A stretch of DNA of 64,000 nt from contig NZ_LMUM01000004.1 in NCBI RefSeq assembly GCF_009765985.1, forward strand, positions 1 to 64,000. Reading direction: 5' to 3'. A program made the position numbers and the translations under genes. This DNA is from Acidobacterium sp. S8 (GTDB lineage Bacteria; Acidobacteriota; Terriglobia; Terriglobales; Acidobacteriaceae). Under the pieces are notes generated by a model. It did not search any database. It was not told the origin of the DNA and worked only from the letters and a program-made list of their open reading frames with translations. This document shows positions 18,706 to 26,681 of this stretch, one piece after another. Within the stretch, counting starts at the first letter, position 1, and every line of letters begins with the position of its first letter.

Positions 18706-19497
18706 ATGAAAAATGTACTACGCAGTCTCACTCCTGTTTTCGTAGCTGCTTTGTTGGCGGTTTCGCCTGCGTTCATTCCCACCCCATCCACCATGGCCAT
18801 CGCTCAGGATGCGGGCAAAGACAACCAGATACTGGCCGAAGTTCAAAACAAGGCGCTCAATAAGTCGAAATTCAAAGATGTAAAAGCGTCGGTCGAAAAT
18901 GGGGTCGTGACACTCACCGGAACGGTAGATGTCTACGATACCAAAGCCGATGCCGACAAGCGTGCCCATCGCATCAAGAACGTGAAAGGCATCGAGAACA
19001 ATATTGAAGTCGAAGGCCCTGAAATTCCTGATGCGGAATTGCAGGATAAGCTCGTAAGGGCAATTCAGTATGACCGCGTCGGCTATGGAACCACGGCTTT
19101 CAACGCAATTGGTGTGCAGGTGCAGAACGGCGTCGTAACCCTCGGTGGTCATGCCTACGGTCCAGTGGATGCCGATTCAGCCGTCGCCGTAGCCGCCAAC
19201 ACCAAGGGCGTGAAAGACGTCGTCAACGATATCCAGGTCGATCCGGTATCGCCGATGGATGATCGCAGCCGCATCGCGGTATACCGCGCAGTATACGGAT
19301 TCCCCAGCCTGAATAAGTACGCCATCGATCCCGGCAAACCAATACGCATCTCGGTGCAGAACGGTAATGTCACGCTCTATGGCGTAGTCGACAGTCAGGC
19401 AGACAAGGACGCCGCTGGAATTCGTGCCAACTCTGTGCCTGGAGTCTTCAAGGTAACCAACAATCTCGTCGTCGCAAATCAGCCTGAGAAGAAATAG
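18706..19497 (+). CDS. secreted protein with three BON domains
   Basis: The 263-residue product has a signal peptide (cleavage near SPAFIPTPSTMAIAQ, about 25-36) and three consecutive BON domains (about 43-110, 118-188, 195-262), each ending with the typical turn GxVTLxGxV: VENGVVTLTGTVD, VQNGVVTLGGHAY and VQNGNVTLYGVVD. BON domains bind phospholipid membranes; OsmY- and DolP-like members act in envelope stress and outer-membrane integrity. It has its own terminator downstream (19519-19548). A ribosome site GGAG lies just before ATG 18706. No lipobox cysteine is present, so it is soluble in the periplasm. Confidence 0.88.
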   Translation: MKNVLRSLTPVFVAALLAVSPAFIPTPSTMAIAQDAGKDNQILAEVQNKALNKSKFKDVKASVENGVVTLTGTVDVYDTKADADKRAHRIKNVKGIENNIEVEGPEIPDAELQDKLVRAIQYDRVGYGTTAFNAIGVQVQNGVVTLGGHAYGPVDADSAVAVAANTKGVKDVVNDIQVDPVSPMDDRSRIAVYRAVYGFPSLNKYAIDPGKPIRISVQNGNVTLYGVVDSQADKDAAGIRANSVPGVFKVTNNLVVANQPEKK

Positions 19498-19518
19498 CCT
19501 GATTTGCATCGCTATCAC

Positions 19519-19548
19519 AACGGCCTCGCTGCGGCGGGCCGTTTCTTT
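19519..19548 (+). terminator. rho-independent terminator after the BON gene
   Basis: AACGGCC (19519-19525) pairs with GGCCGTT (19537-19543) and is followed by TTCTTTT. It lies 22 nt after the stop codon of the BON-domain gene and before the UbiA-type gene. Confidence 0.75.
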
Positions 19549-19585
19549 TGGCTTAAACTGTTAACAGGAGCTGTTACGAACAAAG

Positions 19586-20449
19586 ATGGCACTGCTGCGA
19601 AGCGTCGGCACTACTCTTGAAATGATCAAGTGGGAGCATTCAATCTTTGCTCTCCCATTCGCCCTCACAGGTGCCATGCTGGCAGCCGGGGGCTGGCCTC
19701 GTTCGTTTCAGATTCTCTGGATCGTCGTCTGCATGGTCACAGCCCGGTCCGCGGCGATGGCCTTCAATCGCTGGGTCGATGCCGATCTCGACGCGGCGAA
19801 TCCCCGCACCAGCATGCGCGCCATTCCCGCCGGACATCTCTCACGTGGCTTCGTCGCGGCCTTCACCATCTTCATGGCCGTGCTCTTCATCCTCGCGACT
19901 TCGCAGTTGAATCGCCTCGCGTTCTATCTTTCACCGCTGGCTCTCGCTATCGTATTGCTTTACTCCTATACCAAGCGCTTCACGCGCTGGTCGCATCTGT
20001 TTCTCGGCCTCGCGCTGGGCAGCGCTCCATCGGCCGCGTGGATCGCCATTCGTGGCACGCTCGATCCCCGCATTCTGGTGCTTACCGCTGCCGTATTATT
20101 CTGGGTCGCAGGTTTTGACGTGCTCTATGCCTGCCAGGACGCGGAGCATGACCGCGCTCACGGATTGAACAGCATTCCTTGTGCCATTGGAATTTCAGGA
20201 GCTTTCTGGGTTGCGCGCATCATGCACGCAGCCATGCTCGGATTGCTGCTGTGGCTCGTTCATCTCTTCGCACTGGGCCCCATCGCCCTCGTCGGCATAG
20301 CCTTGGTTGCCGCACTGCTGCTCTACGAGCACCTCATCGTTTCGCCAACCGACATGCGCCGTCTGAACGCAGCCTTCTTCACCATGAACGGCGTCATCTC
20401 CGTCGTCTTCTTTATTTTCGTAGCCGCCGCCTTGCTGATCCGGCGTTAA
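19586..20449 (+). CDS. UbiA-family polyprenyltransferase (MqnP/UbiA type)
   Basis: The 287-residue integral membrane enzyme has the two Asp-rich prenyl-diphosphate motifs: NRWVDADLDAANPRT (near 58-72) and DVLYACQDAEHDRAHGLNS (near 177-195), plus YTKRFTRW. The segment YACQDAEHDR is typical of the futalosine-pathway menaquinone prenyltransferase MqnP and of 4-hydroxybenzoate octaprenyltransferase. About eight spans are visible. Acidobacteria often use menaquinone-8, so MqnP is favoured over UbiA, but no mqn or ubi gene is adjacent to settle the substrate. A strong bidirectional terminator follows at 20465. Confidence 0.85.
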   Translation: MALLRSVGTTLEMIKWEHSIFALPFALTGAMLAAGGWPRSFQILWIVVCMVTARSAAMAFNRWVDADLDAANPRTSMRAIPAGHLSRGFVAAFTIFMAVLFILATSQLNRLAFYLSPLALAIVLLYSYTKRFTRWSHLFLGLALGSAPSAAWIAIRGTLDPRILVLTAAVLFWVAGFDVLYACQDAEHDRAHGLNSIPCAIGISGAFWVARIMHAAMLGLLLWLVHLFALGPIALVGIALVAALLLYEHLIVSPTDMRRLNAAFFTMNGVISVVFFIFVAAALLIRR

Positions 20450-20464
20450 CCTCCTGCCAAAAAG

Positions 20465-20492
20465 AAAAGCCCCGCATATAGCGGGGCTTTTT
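20465..20492. terminator. bidirectional rho-independent terminator
   Basis: AAAAGCCCCGC (20465-20475), loop ATATA, GCGGGGCTTTTT (20481-20492). The A-rich left side and T-rich right side allow it to work for both the prenyltransferase gene on the plus strand and the csbD-like gene on the minus strand. Confidence 0.9.
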
Positions 20493-20505
20493 GAAACAGT
20501 AGGAA

Positions 20506-20802
20506 CTATGCTGGTTTGCTGTGCCGGTCAATGTTCTCGTTGACGCGTTCCTTCATGTCCTGCACCTTGTTGGAAACGTGCTCCCGAGTATCATTTGCCT
20601 TGGCTTCCGCCTCGCGACGGTTGGCATCAGTATTATCCTTGGCAACTTCCTTGGCGTTGCCCCATGTCTCCTTCGCCGCGCCCTTTACCTGCTCGGCCAG
20701 GCCCTTGTTGGCCAGGTTCTGGTTGCCAACTGCTTCGCCGACTTTTTCCTTTACCTTGCCAGATGCTTGATCGAATTTTCCGCTTACCTGGTCCTTATTC
20801 AT
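20506..20802 (-). CDS. CsbD family stress-response protein
   Basis: The 98-residue, highly charged protein begins MNKDQVSGKFDQASGKVKE, the CsbD signature, with GLAEQVKGAAKETWGNAKE and further amphipathic Lys/Glu-rich repeats. CsbD proteins are abundant small general-stress proteins of unknown biochemistry. I use ATG 20802, which has GGAG five bases upstream, rather than the GTG two codons earlier. The C-terminal half (about 60-98) extends beyond the usual ~60-residue domain with more of the same helical repeat. It sits between a strong terminator and a DUF5670 gene, another small stress-associated protein. Confidence 0.88.
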   Translation of the reverse strand: MNKDQVSGKFDQASGKVKEKVGEAVGNQNLANKGLAEQVKGAAKETWGNAKEVAKDNTDANRREAEAKANDTREHVSNKVQDMKERVNENIDRHSKPA

Positions 20803-20876
20803 AACCACTCCATTGAGTAGAGTCTCAGTCGATGAAAAGGCTGAGACGGGTTAGCTTACAAATTGCCCGCGCGTCG

Positions 20877-21029
20877 TTAAACTACGGGGCGCCGTCCGCT
20901 GATCAGTTGGATCAACAACACAATCAGTGCCACAACCAACAGGATGTGGATATACCAGCCAATTGCGTGGAAACTCACCAGACCCACCAGCCACAACACC
21001 AACAGAATCACAAAAATTGTCCAAAGCAT
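20877..21029 (-). CDS. small hydrophobic membrane protein, DUF5670/lmo0937 type
   Basis: This 50-residue protein consists of two membrane helices: MLWTIFVILLVLWLVGLVS, a short turn FHAIGWYIH, then ILLVVALIVLLIQLISG, ending in RRPVV. That pattern (a WxxGxxxFHxxGxxIHxLLVxAxxxLL core) defines the lmo0937/DUF5670 family of tiny stress-related membrane proteins. ATG 21029 has AAAGGAGAA about 9 nt upstream. A longer reading back to 21230 is possible but lacks support and would run through the control region of pheA. It is probably transcribed separately from, or ahead of, the csbD-like gene. Confidence 0.85.
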   Translation of the reverse strand: MLWTIFVILLVLWLVGLVSFHAIGWYIHILLVVALIVLLIQLISGRRPVV

Positions 21030-21153
21030 TCTCGTCGTTCTCCTTTGCCTTCGCTTGCTGCCTACCGCATGAAATAGCCCACGGTGTGATATGGTGCGCT
21101 TGACGCCTTTTGGGTTGCCGTGAAGAAAAAAGGTTTGGAGGAAAGTCAGCAGG

Positions 21154-21978
21154 ATGCGGGTCGCAATACAAGGTGAACCAGGTTCGTTCAGCCACGAAGC
21201 AGCAGCAAAGCAATTTCCTGAGGCAACCATTTACCCCTGCACCTTATCGGCAGACGTCTTTCGTGCCCTCAATTCCAAAGAAGTCGACGCCGCCGTTATT
21301 CCCATCGAGAACAGCCTGGCTGGATCGGTCGTCGAGCACTACGATCTTCTTCTCGCACATGACGTAGCCGTTGCCAGCGAGACTCTCCTGCGTATCCGCC
21401 ACAACCTCATCGCAGTACCCGGCACACAGCTGGCCGAACTCACACGCGCCTACTCGCATCCCGTCGCTCTTGCCCAGTGCCGCAGGTTTTTCAGCGAACA
21501 TCCGGTTATCGAAGCTGTTCCTTTTTACGACACAGCCGGAAGTGCCAAGCACATCATCGAACAAGGCGACCGCAAAGCCGCCGCCATCGCCAGCGAACGC
21601 GCTGCGCACTACTATTCCGGCGAAATCCTCGCCGCCGGCATCGAAGACAATCCCGAGAACTACACACGCTTCTTCCAGATTCGCCGCCGTCAAGATGTGC
21701 TGCCCGACTCCAGGGCCGACAAAGTCAGTCTCGCCTTCACCGTCGAAAACCGCCCGGGAACACTCGTTTCCGCGCTCGAAGTCTTCGCCAGTCAGGGAAC
21801 CAATCTCACCAAAATCGAGTCGCGTCCCGTTCAGGGAAAGCCCTGGCAATACGTCTTCTATGTCGATTTCCAGCTTTCAACCCAGACGCAGGCCGACAAG
21901 GCGCTCGATCTCTTACGCCAGCACTGTTCCATGGTGAAAGAGCTCGGACGATATCGCTCCGCTACACAAGCCGAATAA
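21154..21978 (+). CDS. pheA: prephenate dehydratase
   Basis: The enzyme converts prephenate to phenylpyruvate in phenylalanine synthesis. The 274-residue product has the catalytic domain (about 1-178) with GEPGSFSHEAA, the ENSLAGSV loop and the catalytic NYTRFF motif (Thr-Arg-Phe), then an ACT domain (about 190-265) with NRPGTLVSALEVFASQGTNL and the Phe-binding ESRP motif. No chorismate mutase domain is fused. ATG 21154 follows GGAGGAAAG. The ACT domain predicts allosteric feedback by phenylalanine. Confidence 0.95.
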   Translation: MRVAIQGEPGSFSHEAAAKQFPEATIYPCTLSADVFRALNSKEVDAAVIPIENSLAGSVVEHYDLLLAHDVAVASETLLRIRHNLIAVPGTQLAELTRAYSHPVALAQCRRFFSEHPVIEAVPFYDTAGSAKHIIEQGDRKAAAIASERAAHYYSGEILAAGIEDNPENYTRFFQIRRRQDVLPDSRADKVSLAFTVENRPGTLVSALEVFASQGTNLTKIESRPVQGKPWQYVFYVDFQLSTQTQADKALDLLRQHCSMVKELGRYRSATQAE

Positions 21979-22118
21979 TCTCGGTTCCCTTTCAACTTAG
22001 TACCGTTTCACGCCGATGAAAGTCCGGAAGGAACAGATGCGCGTCTCAGTTGCGTATCTGCATCCAAACTGGAAGAAACTGGCCTGAATCAAAATTTCTG
22101 CACGGCTAAAAATGTCCG

Positions 22119-22152
22119 CCGTCATTCTGACGACTAACGGGAGGAAGAATCT
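22119..22152 (+). repeat. dispersed CCGTCATTCTG...GAAGAATC element, copy A
   Basis: The element begins CCGTCATTCTG and ends GGAAGAATCT, with a variable centre. A second copy with the same ends and the same length of 34 bp is at 24873-24906, so the pair brackets lon in the same orientation. Similar GTCATTCTG...GAAGAATC stretches are common between genes in acidobacterial genomes (from memory, not searched here). Confidence 0.5.
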
Positions 22153-22290
22153 TGGCATGTTTCAGGGAAATCAGACCGAAGCCCCCGCGAAGGAACAAAT
22201 AACTTCTTCTGTATCAATAGGTTTTTCTCTTAGAACCGGGATTTGCGACTTTCTACTGCATTTGTAATCAAATAGTTAAAATTAATTGCG

Positions 22291-22310
22291 ATCAGATCAT
22301 ATAATCTGAT
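22291..22310. promoter_or_regulatory. inverted repeat with TATAAT core upstream of lon
   Basis: ATCAGAT (22291-22297), CATATA, ATCTGAT (22304-22310) is a perfect 7-bp inverted repeat. TATAAT (22300-22305) lies across its centre and could be the -10 box, although no good -35 is seen 17 bp upstream. The lon start is 13 nt further down, with GAAGG as ribosome site. A repressor on this palindrome would block transcription; the regulator is unknown. Confidence 0.4.
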
Positions 22311-22322
22311 AAGAAGGCACTC

Positions 22323-24764
22323 ATGGCTAGCGACTTTCTCAGCGTCATTCATCCGAGCGACCCCAGGCAGCGCGAAGATCGCCCGGAAGGACGGGTTCTT
22401 CCCGTTCTCCCGGTGCGGGATACGGTTTTGTTCCCGCACGCCGTTCTTCCGCTCACGGTTGGCCGCGAGAGTTCCATCCAACTTATACAGTCGCTTGGCG
22501 AGGAAAAGACCATCGTTGTCGTCGCGCAGCGCGACGCGCATCTTGACACTCCCAAACCAGCTGATTTGCATGCTTACGGCACCTTGGCGACAGTGCACAA
22601 GGTAGTAAAGATGCCCAATCAGAGCCTCTTCGTCTTCACTGAAGGCACGGAGCGCGTCAAGCTGGGCGAATTTACACAGACTGAACCCTTCATGATCGCC
22701 AGCGTTGAGGCGATCCCTGAAACCCCGGCCGAAAAAGGACCGGAACTTGAAGCGTTGCAGCGCAACGTTCTCTCGCAGTTCCAGCAGATCGTCTCTGCAT
22801 CTCCGACACTTTCCGACGAGCTTTCCACTATCGCTTCGCAGATGGATGACCCGGCGCGCCTTAGCGACTTCGTCGCCTCCTCGCTGCCGTTCCTCACCAC
22901 TGCGGATCGTCAGGACCTGCTTGAGACCACCAACGTCATCACCCGTCTGGAGCGCCTCAACAAGCACCTGGTAAAAGAGCTCGAAGTCCAGCAGCTGCGC
23001 AACAAAATTCAGTCCGAAGTGCAGGATCAGGTGCAGCAATCGCAGCGTGACTACTACCTGCGCGAACAGCTCAAGGCCATCCAGAAGGAGCTCGGCGAAC
23101 AGGACGAGGCCCAGAAGGACATCGAAGAGCTTCGCCAGAAGATCGAAGACGCCGGCATGCCGGAAGAGACAAAGAAAGAAGCGCTGAAAGAGCTCAGCCG
23201 CCTCTCGCGCATGTCTCCCATGGCCGCCGACTACTCGCTCACGCGCAACTACATCGAGTGGCTCGCCATTCTGCCGTGGGCAAAGTCTTCCGGTGAAGAA
23301 GTCGATATCTCCAAGGCAAAAGAAATCCTCGACGAGGATCACTACGACCTCAAGAAGGTGAAGGAGCGCATTCTCGATTACCTCGCCGTGCGTCGCCTCA
23401 AGCCTGACATGAAGGGACCTATCCTCTGCTTCGTCGGACCTCCAGGCGTCGGTAAAACATCGCTGGGCCGCAGCGTAGCCCGTGCCCTGGGACGCAAGTT
23501 CCAGCGCATCTCGCTTGGCGGCATGCATGACGAAGCCGAGCTTCGCGGACATCGCCGTACTTACATCGGCGCTCTGCCCGGCCAGATCATTCAGAACCTG
23601 CGTCGCGCAGGCACGAATGATCCCGTCTTCATGCTCGACGAGATCGACAAGCTGGGCCGCGATTTCCGTGGCGATCCAGCCTCGGCGCTGCTCGAAGTTC
23701 TCGACCCGGAACAGAACAACACGTTCCGCGACAACTACCTCGACCAGCCATTCGATCTGTCGAAGGTGCTCTTCATCTGCACAGCAAACATGCTGGACAC
23801 GATGCCTGCACCATTGCTCGATCGTATGGAGATCATCGACCTGCAGGGCTATACCGAGGAAGAGAAGCGGCACATCGCACGTCGCTACCTCGTCCCTCGC
23901 CAGATCAAGGAGAACGGCATCACGGTCGAGAACATCGAGTTTCCTGACGAAGCCATCTCCTACATCGTGCGCCATTACACACGCGAAGCTGGCGTGCGTA
24001 AGCTTGAACAGTTGATCGGCACCGTCTGCCGCAAGCAGGCGCGCCGCATCGCGGAAGGCAAGACGGAGAAGCTCGTCGTCAACAAGGAAATCATTCACGA
24101 GTTCCTCGGCGGCATCAAAGTTCGCGTCGATACCGAGATAGCCGAGCGCACCCGGCGTCCGGGCGTGGCCGTAGGCCTTGCGTGGACACCGGCAGGCGGC
24201 GACGTGCTCTTCATCGAAGCAAACAAGATGAAGGGCAAGGGTGGATTCACCATGACCGGCCAGATTGGCGAAGTCATGCAGGAATCCATGCAGGCCGCCC
24301 TTACTTGGGTCCGTTCCAACGCAAAGTCGATTGGTCTAGAAGAGGACTTCATGAAGGACATCGACCTGCACATTCACGTTCCCGCAGGCGCGATCCCTAA
24401 AGACGGTCCTTCGGCAGGCGTGACTATGGCGACGGCGCTCATCTCTCTGCTGACTGATACTCCCGTGCATCCGTTGACCGCGATGACTGGTGAAATCACC
24501 CTCAGCGGCAATGTCCTGCCCGTTGGCGGTATCAAGGAGAAGTTCCTTGCCGCGAAACGTGCAGGCGTCAAGCAAGTCATCCTCCCGGCAGAGAACCGGC
24601 TGAACGTGGAAGAAGACCTGATGCCCGAGCAGATTGAAGGCGTAGCGATCCATTATGCCCGCCAGATCGAGGATGTCCTCAATGTGGCTCTGCCAAAGTC
24701 CAAACAGGAAGAGCAGAAGGACGAAGAGGAACGCGAAGAGATCCTCCAGCACGCCGACGCATAA
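22323..24764 (+). CDS. lon: ATP-dependent protease Lon
   Basis: Lon degrades misfolded and regulatory proteins in the cytosol. The 813-residue product has the N-terminal LON substrate domain (about 25-220, starting LPVLPVRDTVLFPHAVLPL), a coiled coil (about 225-300), the AAA+ module with Walker A GPPGVGKTS (near 370) and Walker B VFMLDEIDKLG, and the C-terminal serine protease domain with KDGPSAGVTMATAL (Ser697) and GGIKEKFLAAKRAG (Lys738) as the catalytic dyad. The C-terminus is acidic (QEEQKDEEEREE). A terminator lies at 24812. Length and order are normal for LonA. Confidence 0.97.
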   Translation: MASDFLSVIHPSDPRQREDRPEGRVLPVLPVRDTVLFPHAVLPLTVGRESSIQLIQSLGEEKTIVVVAQRDAHLDTPKPADLHAYGTLATVHKVVKMPNQSLFVFTEGTERVKLGEFTQTEPFMIASVEAIPETPAEKGPELEALQRNVLSQFQQIVSASPTLSDELSTIASQMDDPARLSDFVASSLPFLTTADRQDLLETTNVITRLERLNKHLVKELEVQQLRNKIQSEVQDQVQQSQRDYYLREQLKAIQKELGEQDEAQKDIEELRQKIEDAGMPEETKKEALKELSRLSRMSPMAADYSLTRNYIEWLAILPWAKSSGEEVDISKAKEILDEDHYDLKKVKERILDYLAVRRLKPDMKGPILCFVGPPGVGKTSLGRSVARALGRKFQRISLGGMHDEAELRGHRRTYIGALPGQIIQNLRRAGTNDPVFMLDEIDKLGRDFRGDPASALLEVLDPEQNNTFRDNYLDQPFDLSKVLFICTANMLDTMPAPLLDRMEIIDLQGYTEEEKRHIARRYLVPRQIKENGITVENIEFPDEAISYIVRHYTREAGVRKLEQLIGTVCRKQARRIAEGKTEKLVVNKEIIHEFLGGIKVRVDTEIAERTRRPGVAVGLAWTPAGGDVLFIEANKMKGKGGFTMTGQIGEVMQESMQAALTWVRSNAKSIGLEEDFMKDIDLHIHVPAGAIPKDGPSAGVTMATALISLLTDTPVHPLTAMTGEITLSGNVLPVGGIKEKFLAAKRAGVKQVILPAENRLNVEEDLMPEQIEGVAIHYARQIEDVLNVALPKSKQEEQKDEEEREEILQHADA

Positions 24765-24811
24765 AAAGACCCGTCAAGCCTGATGGGCAAAATTGCTAAG
24801 AATAGATACAG

Positions 24812-24852
24812 AAGGGCATAGGCATGACTCCGGTCATGCCCTTTCCTTTTTA
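24812..24852 (+). terminator. rho-independent terminator after lon
   Basis: AAGGGCAT (24812-24819) pairs with ATGCCCTT (24836-24843), with a nested alternative stem GCATGAC-TCCG-GTCATGC, and a run TTTCCTTTTT follows. It lies about 48 nt downstream of the lon stop codon. Confidence 0.8.
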
Positions 24853-24872
24853 GAGTCTCCCATCCAGCAGTG

Positions 24873-24906
24873 CCGTCATTCTGCGGAGCAAAGCGACGAA
24901 GAATCC
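24873..24906 (+). repeat. dispersed CCGTCATTCTG...GAAGAATC element, copy B
   Basis: Same ends as the copy at 22119-22152 (CCGTCATTCTG at the left, GAAGAATC at the right), with a centre CGGAGCAAAGCGAC. It is directly downstream of the lon terminator and in the same orientation as copy A. Confidence 0.5.
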
Positions 24907-25018
24907 AGAGGATGCAAAGAAGCGAATATCACTCCAGATATGGAGGCTTAAGAGGTTATTCCGATTCAAGCGCGAGCGAGAAGCGGGCGTGTTTAGGTTG
25001 AGGCCGGGTGCCGGGTGC

Positions 25019-25045
25019 CCCATCCTTTGCGAAGCAAAGGGTGGG
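25019..25045. repeat. REP-like hairpin
   Basis: CCCATCCTTTGC (25019-25030), loop GAA, GCAAAGGGTGGG (25034-25045) forms a 12-bp stem with a single G-T type mismatch. It is preceded by a short duplication CCGGGTG-CCGGGTG (25004-25017 region). There is no T-run, so a terminator role is unlikely. Short palindromes of this kind, 'CCCATCCTT...AAGGGTGGG', resemble repetitive extragenic elements known from acidobacterial genomes. Confidence 0.6.
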
Positions 25046-25154
25046 ATAGCAAAACAGCCTGAGCCAGAATGATGGGATACAAGATTTAAGGTGGAAGCGG
25101 CGGCCTTTAGCCCGGTGAAAAAAACTTCGTACCAAACAGGGAGGGATATTCCCT

Positions 25155-26546
25155 TTAGGTGTAATCACAAACCAGCAAAGTCAGATCGTCATCCTGCTCG
25201 ACAGACCATGCCCGCACCCGAGCAAGAATCAGGTCTGCAGTCTGATCCGGACTAAACCCAGTGCATTCCCTCAGCAGCGCGCGAAGCCTCTCGCTGCCGA
25301 ACTGCTCTTCTTTCGTGTCCTCGGCTTCGATGATGCCATCGGTATAAAGCACAATCCGGTCGCCCTTTCGTAGCTTGCAGGCAATCGACGTATAGACCGC
25401 GTGCGAAAACAACGCCAGCATGATGCCGTTTTCTTCAACCGTAGTCACCTCACCGTCGCGGATCAGCAACATCGGCGGATGGCCGGCGGCGGCATAGCGC
25501 AGTTCACCCGCCTCAGCATCCAGGTACACATACGCAGCGGTGACAAACTGGTTCTGCGTATTCCCGCAGAGAGTCGTATTCATTCCGGCCAGTAGTTCTG
25601 CCGGGTGCGCCGCATGTTCTTTCTGCGAAGTAGCAGCCAGCTTCACCATGGACGCGATCAGCGCCGCGGGCACCCCATGGCCGGAAACGTCGGCAATCAG
25701 CAACCCGGCTTTCCCATCCTGTACGGCGAGGAAGTCGTAGAAGTCACCGGCCACAGAAGTCATCGGCACATAGCGCGCCACCACTTTGAAGTGTGGCGAA
25801 ACAGGAAACATTGGAGGAAGAATAGAAAGCTGGATGCGTTTGGCTACATCCAGTTCCTTATGCAGAGCGTTAAGCTGCTGATCACGCTCCACAGCACGCC
25901 GCGACGCCACATAGCCCAGGCAGCAAAGGAATATGGCAAAGCCATACGGTTCTACACGCGTATAAAAACCGAACGCGCCAACAATGTTGTTCCACAAAGC
26001 AAATGCGGCAAAGATGAGCAGACCGTTGCGAATTATGACGAAGTCTTTTGTATCCGCCTTGCGATCGCGGAGAAACGACTGCGCGATCAGGATAAGCAGA
26101 GCAACGATGAGGACACCATTGTTAATGTGTCGCAGAAGCAGTACTGACGCTCCCAGACTGTTGGCAACCAGCAGAGACAGCATAAGGACGGTAAAAACCG
26201 GAGTAAGTATCCGGCCTATCCGGCCAAGATATCCGCTTGCCTGAAAAAAGAAAAACCCCGGAATACTGACCAGGAAATCCTGGGCAACGATGAGGCGGAA
26301 AAAGAAATTCGAGGGCGGTACCATCATGGCCAGGAAATTCGACTGCACCCATAGGCGACCGCCATAGAGAATCGCGAATATCCCAAGCCAGAAAAGCAGT
26401 GCGTCGAATCTGCGTCGGATGGCGATAAATCCCAGCGCAATCAGTCCGACCGTCATAAAGGATGAACCCAAAAACAAATACAGCTCATCCCGATGAAAGA
26501 TGTGGAGAACTTCGCTGGCTGTAAGTTGGGAATCGATCAGCAACAT
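25155..26546 (-). CDS. membrane-bound SpoIIE/RsbU-type protein phosphatase
   Basis: The 463-residue product has about seven membrane spans in residues 25-220 (7TM-DISM-like sensor region), a short coiled linker (AVERDQQLNALHKELDVAKR) and a C-terminal PP2C-type SpoIIE domain (about 250-463). The metal-site aspartates are visible in SVAGDFYDFLAV and LLIADVSGHGVPAALIAS and near the end in LYTDGIIEAED and DDLTLLV. Such enzymes dephosphorylate anti-sigma-factor antagonists (STAS proteins). No partner anti-sigma kinase or STAS gene is adjacent, so its target is unknown. The membrane region may sense an external or lipid signal. Confidence 0.9.
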   Translation of the reverse strand: MLLIDSQLTASEVLHIFHRDELYLFLGSSFMTVGLIALGFIAIRRRFDALLFWLGIFAILYGGRLWVQSNFLAMMVPPSNFFFRLIVAQDFLVSIPGFFFFQASGYLGRIGRILTPVFTVLMLSLLVANSLGASVLLLRHINNGVLIVALLILIAQSFLRDRKADTKDFVIIRNGLLIFAAFALWNNIVGAFGFYTRVEPYGFAIFLCCLGYVASRRAVERDQQLNALHKELDVAKRIQLSILPPMFPVSPHFKVVARYVPMTSVAGDFYDFLAVQDGKAGLLIADVSGHGVPAALIASMVKLAATSQKEHAAHPAELLAGMNTTLCGNTQNQFVTAAYVYLDAEAGELRYAAAGHPPMLLIRDGEVTTVEENGIMLALFSHAVYTSIACKLRKGDRIVLYTDGIIEAEDTKEEQFGSERLRALLRECTGFSPDQTADLILARVRAWSVEQDDDLTLLVCDYT

Positions 26547-26681
26547 TGCAGAGGATGGTAAATCATCCTTTCACCGCTATCGAGAACGAGTGTGGTTATT
26601 CCGAGCCACAGGCGAAGAATCCCAGCGATGCGAGCTTCCGGTATCGCTGGGGATGGCAAGAAACAACTACGTTGTCGAAAG

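Larger units (their letters stand above)
21979..22322 (+). other. 344-bp intergenic region upstream of lon
   Basis: No open frame with coding character is seen. The left half carries a degenerate copy of a CCGTCATTCTG...GAAGAATC element (22119-22152). The last ~100 bp are AT-rich and hold a palindrome with a TATAAT core next to lon (22291-22310). No hairpin followed by a T-run is obvious after pheA. Confidence 0.6.
24765..25154 (+). other. 390-bp intergenic region between lon and the SpoIIE phosphatase gene
   Basis: The region has no convincing gene. It contains the lon terminator (24812-24852), copy B of a dispersed element (24873-24906) and a REP-like hairpin (25019-25045). The short frames visible here have no ribosome site or recognisable product. 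Confidence 0.6.

Noticed and set aside
22230-24098. 622-codon open frame on the minus strand inside lon
   Set aside because: It is the antisense of a fully typical Lon protein, with a low-complexity, Leu/Val/Asp/Arg-rich translation and no family match; high GC third positions keep such frames open.
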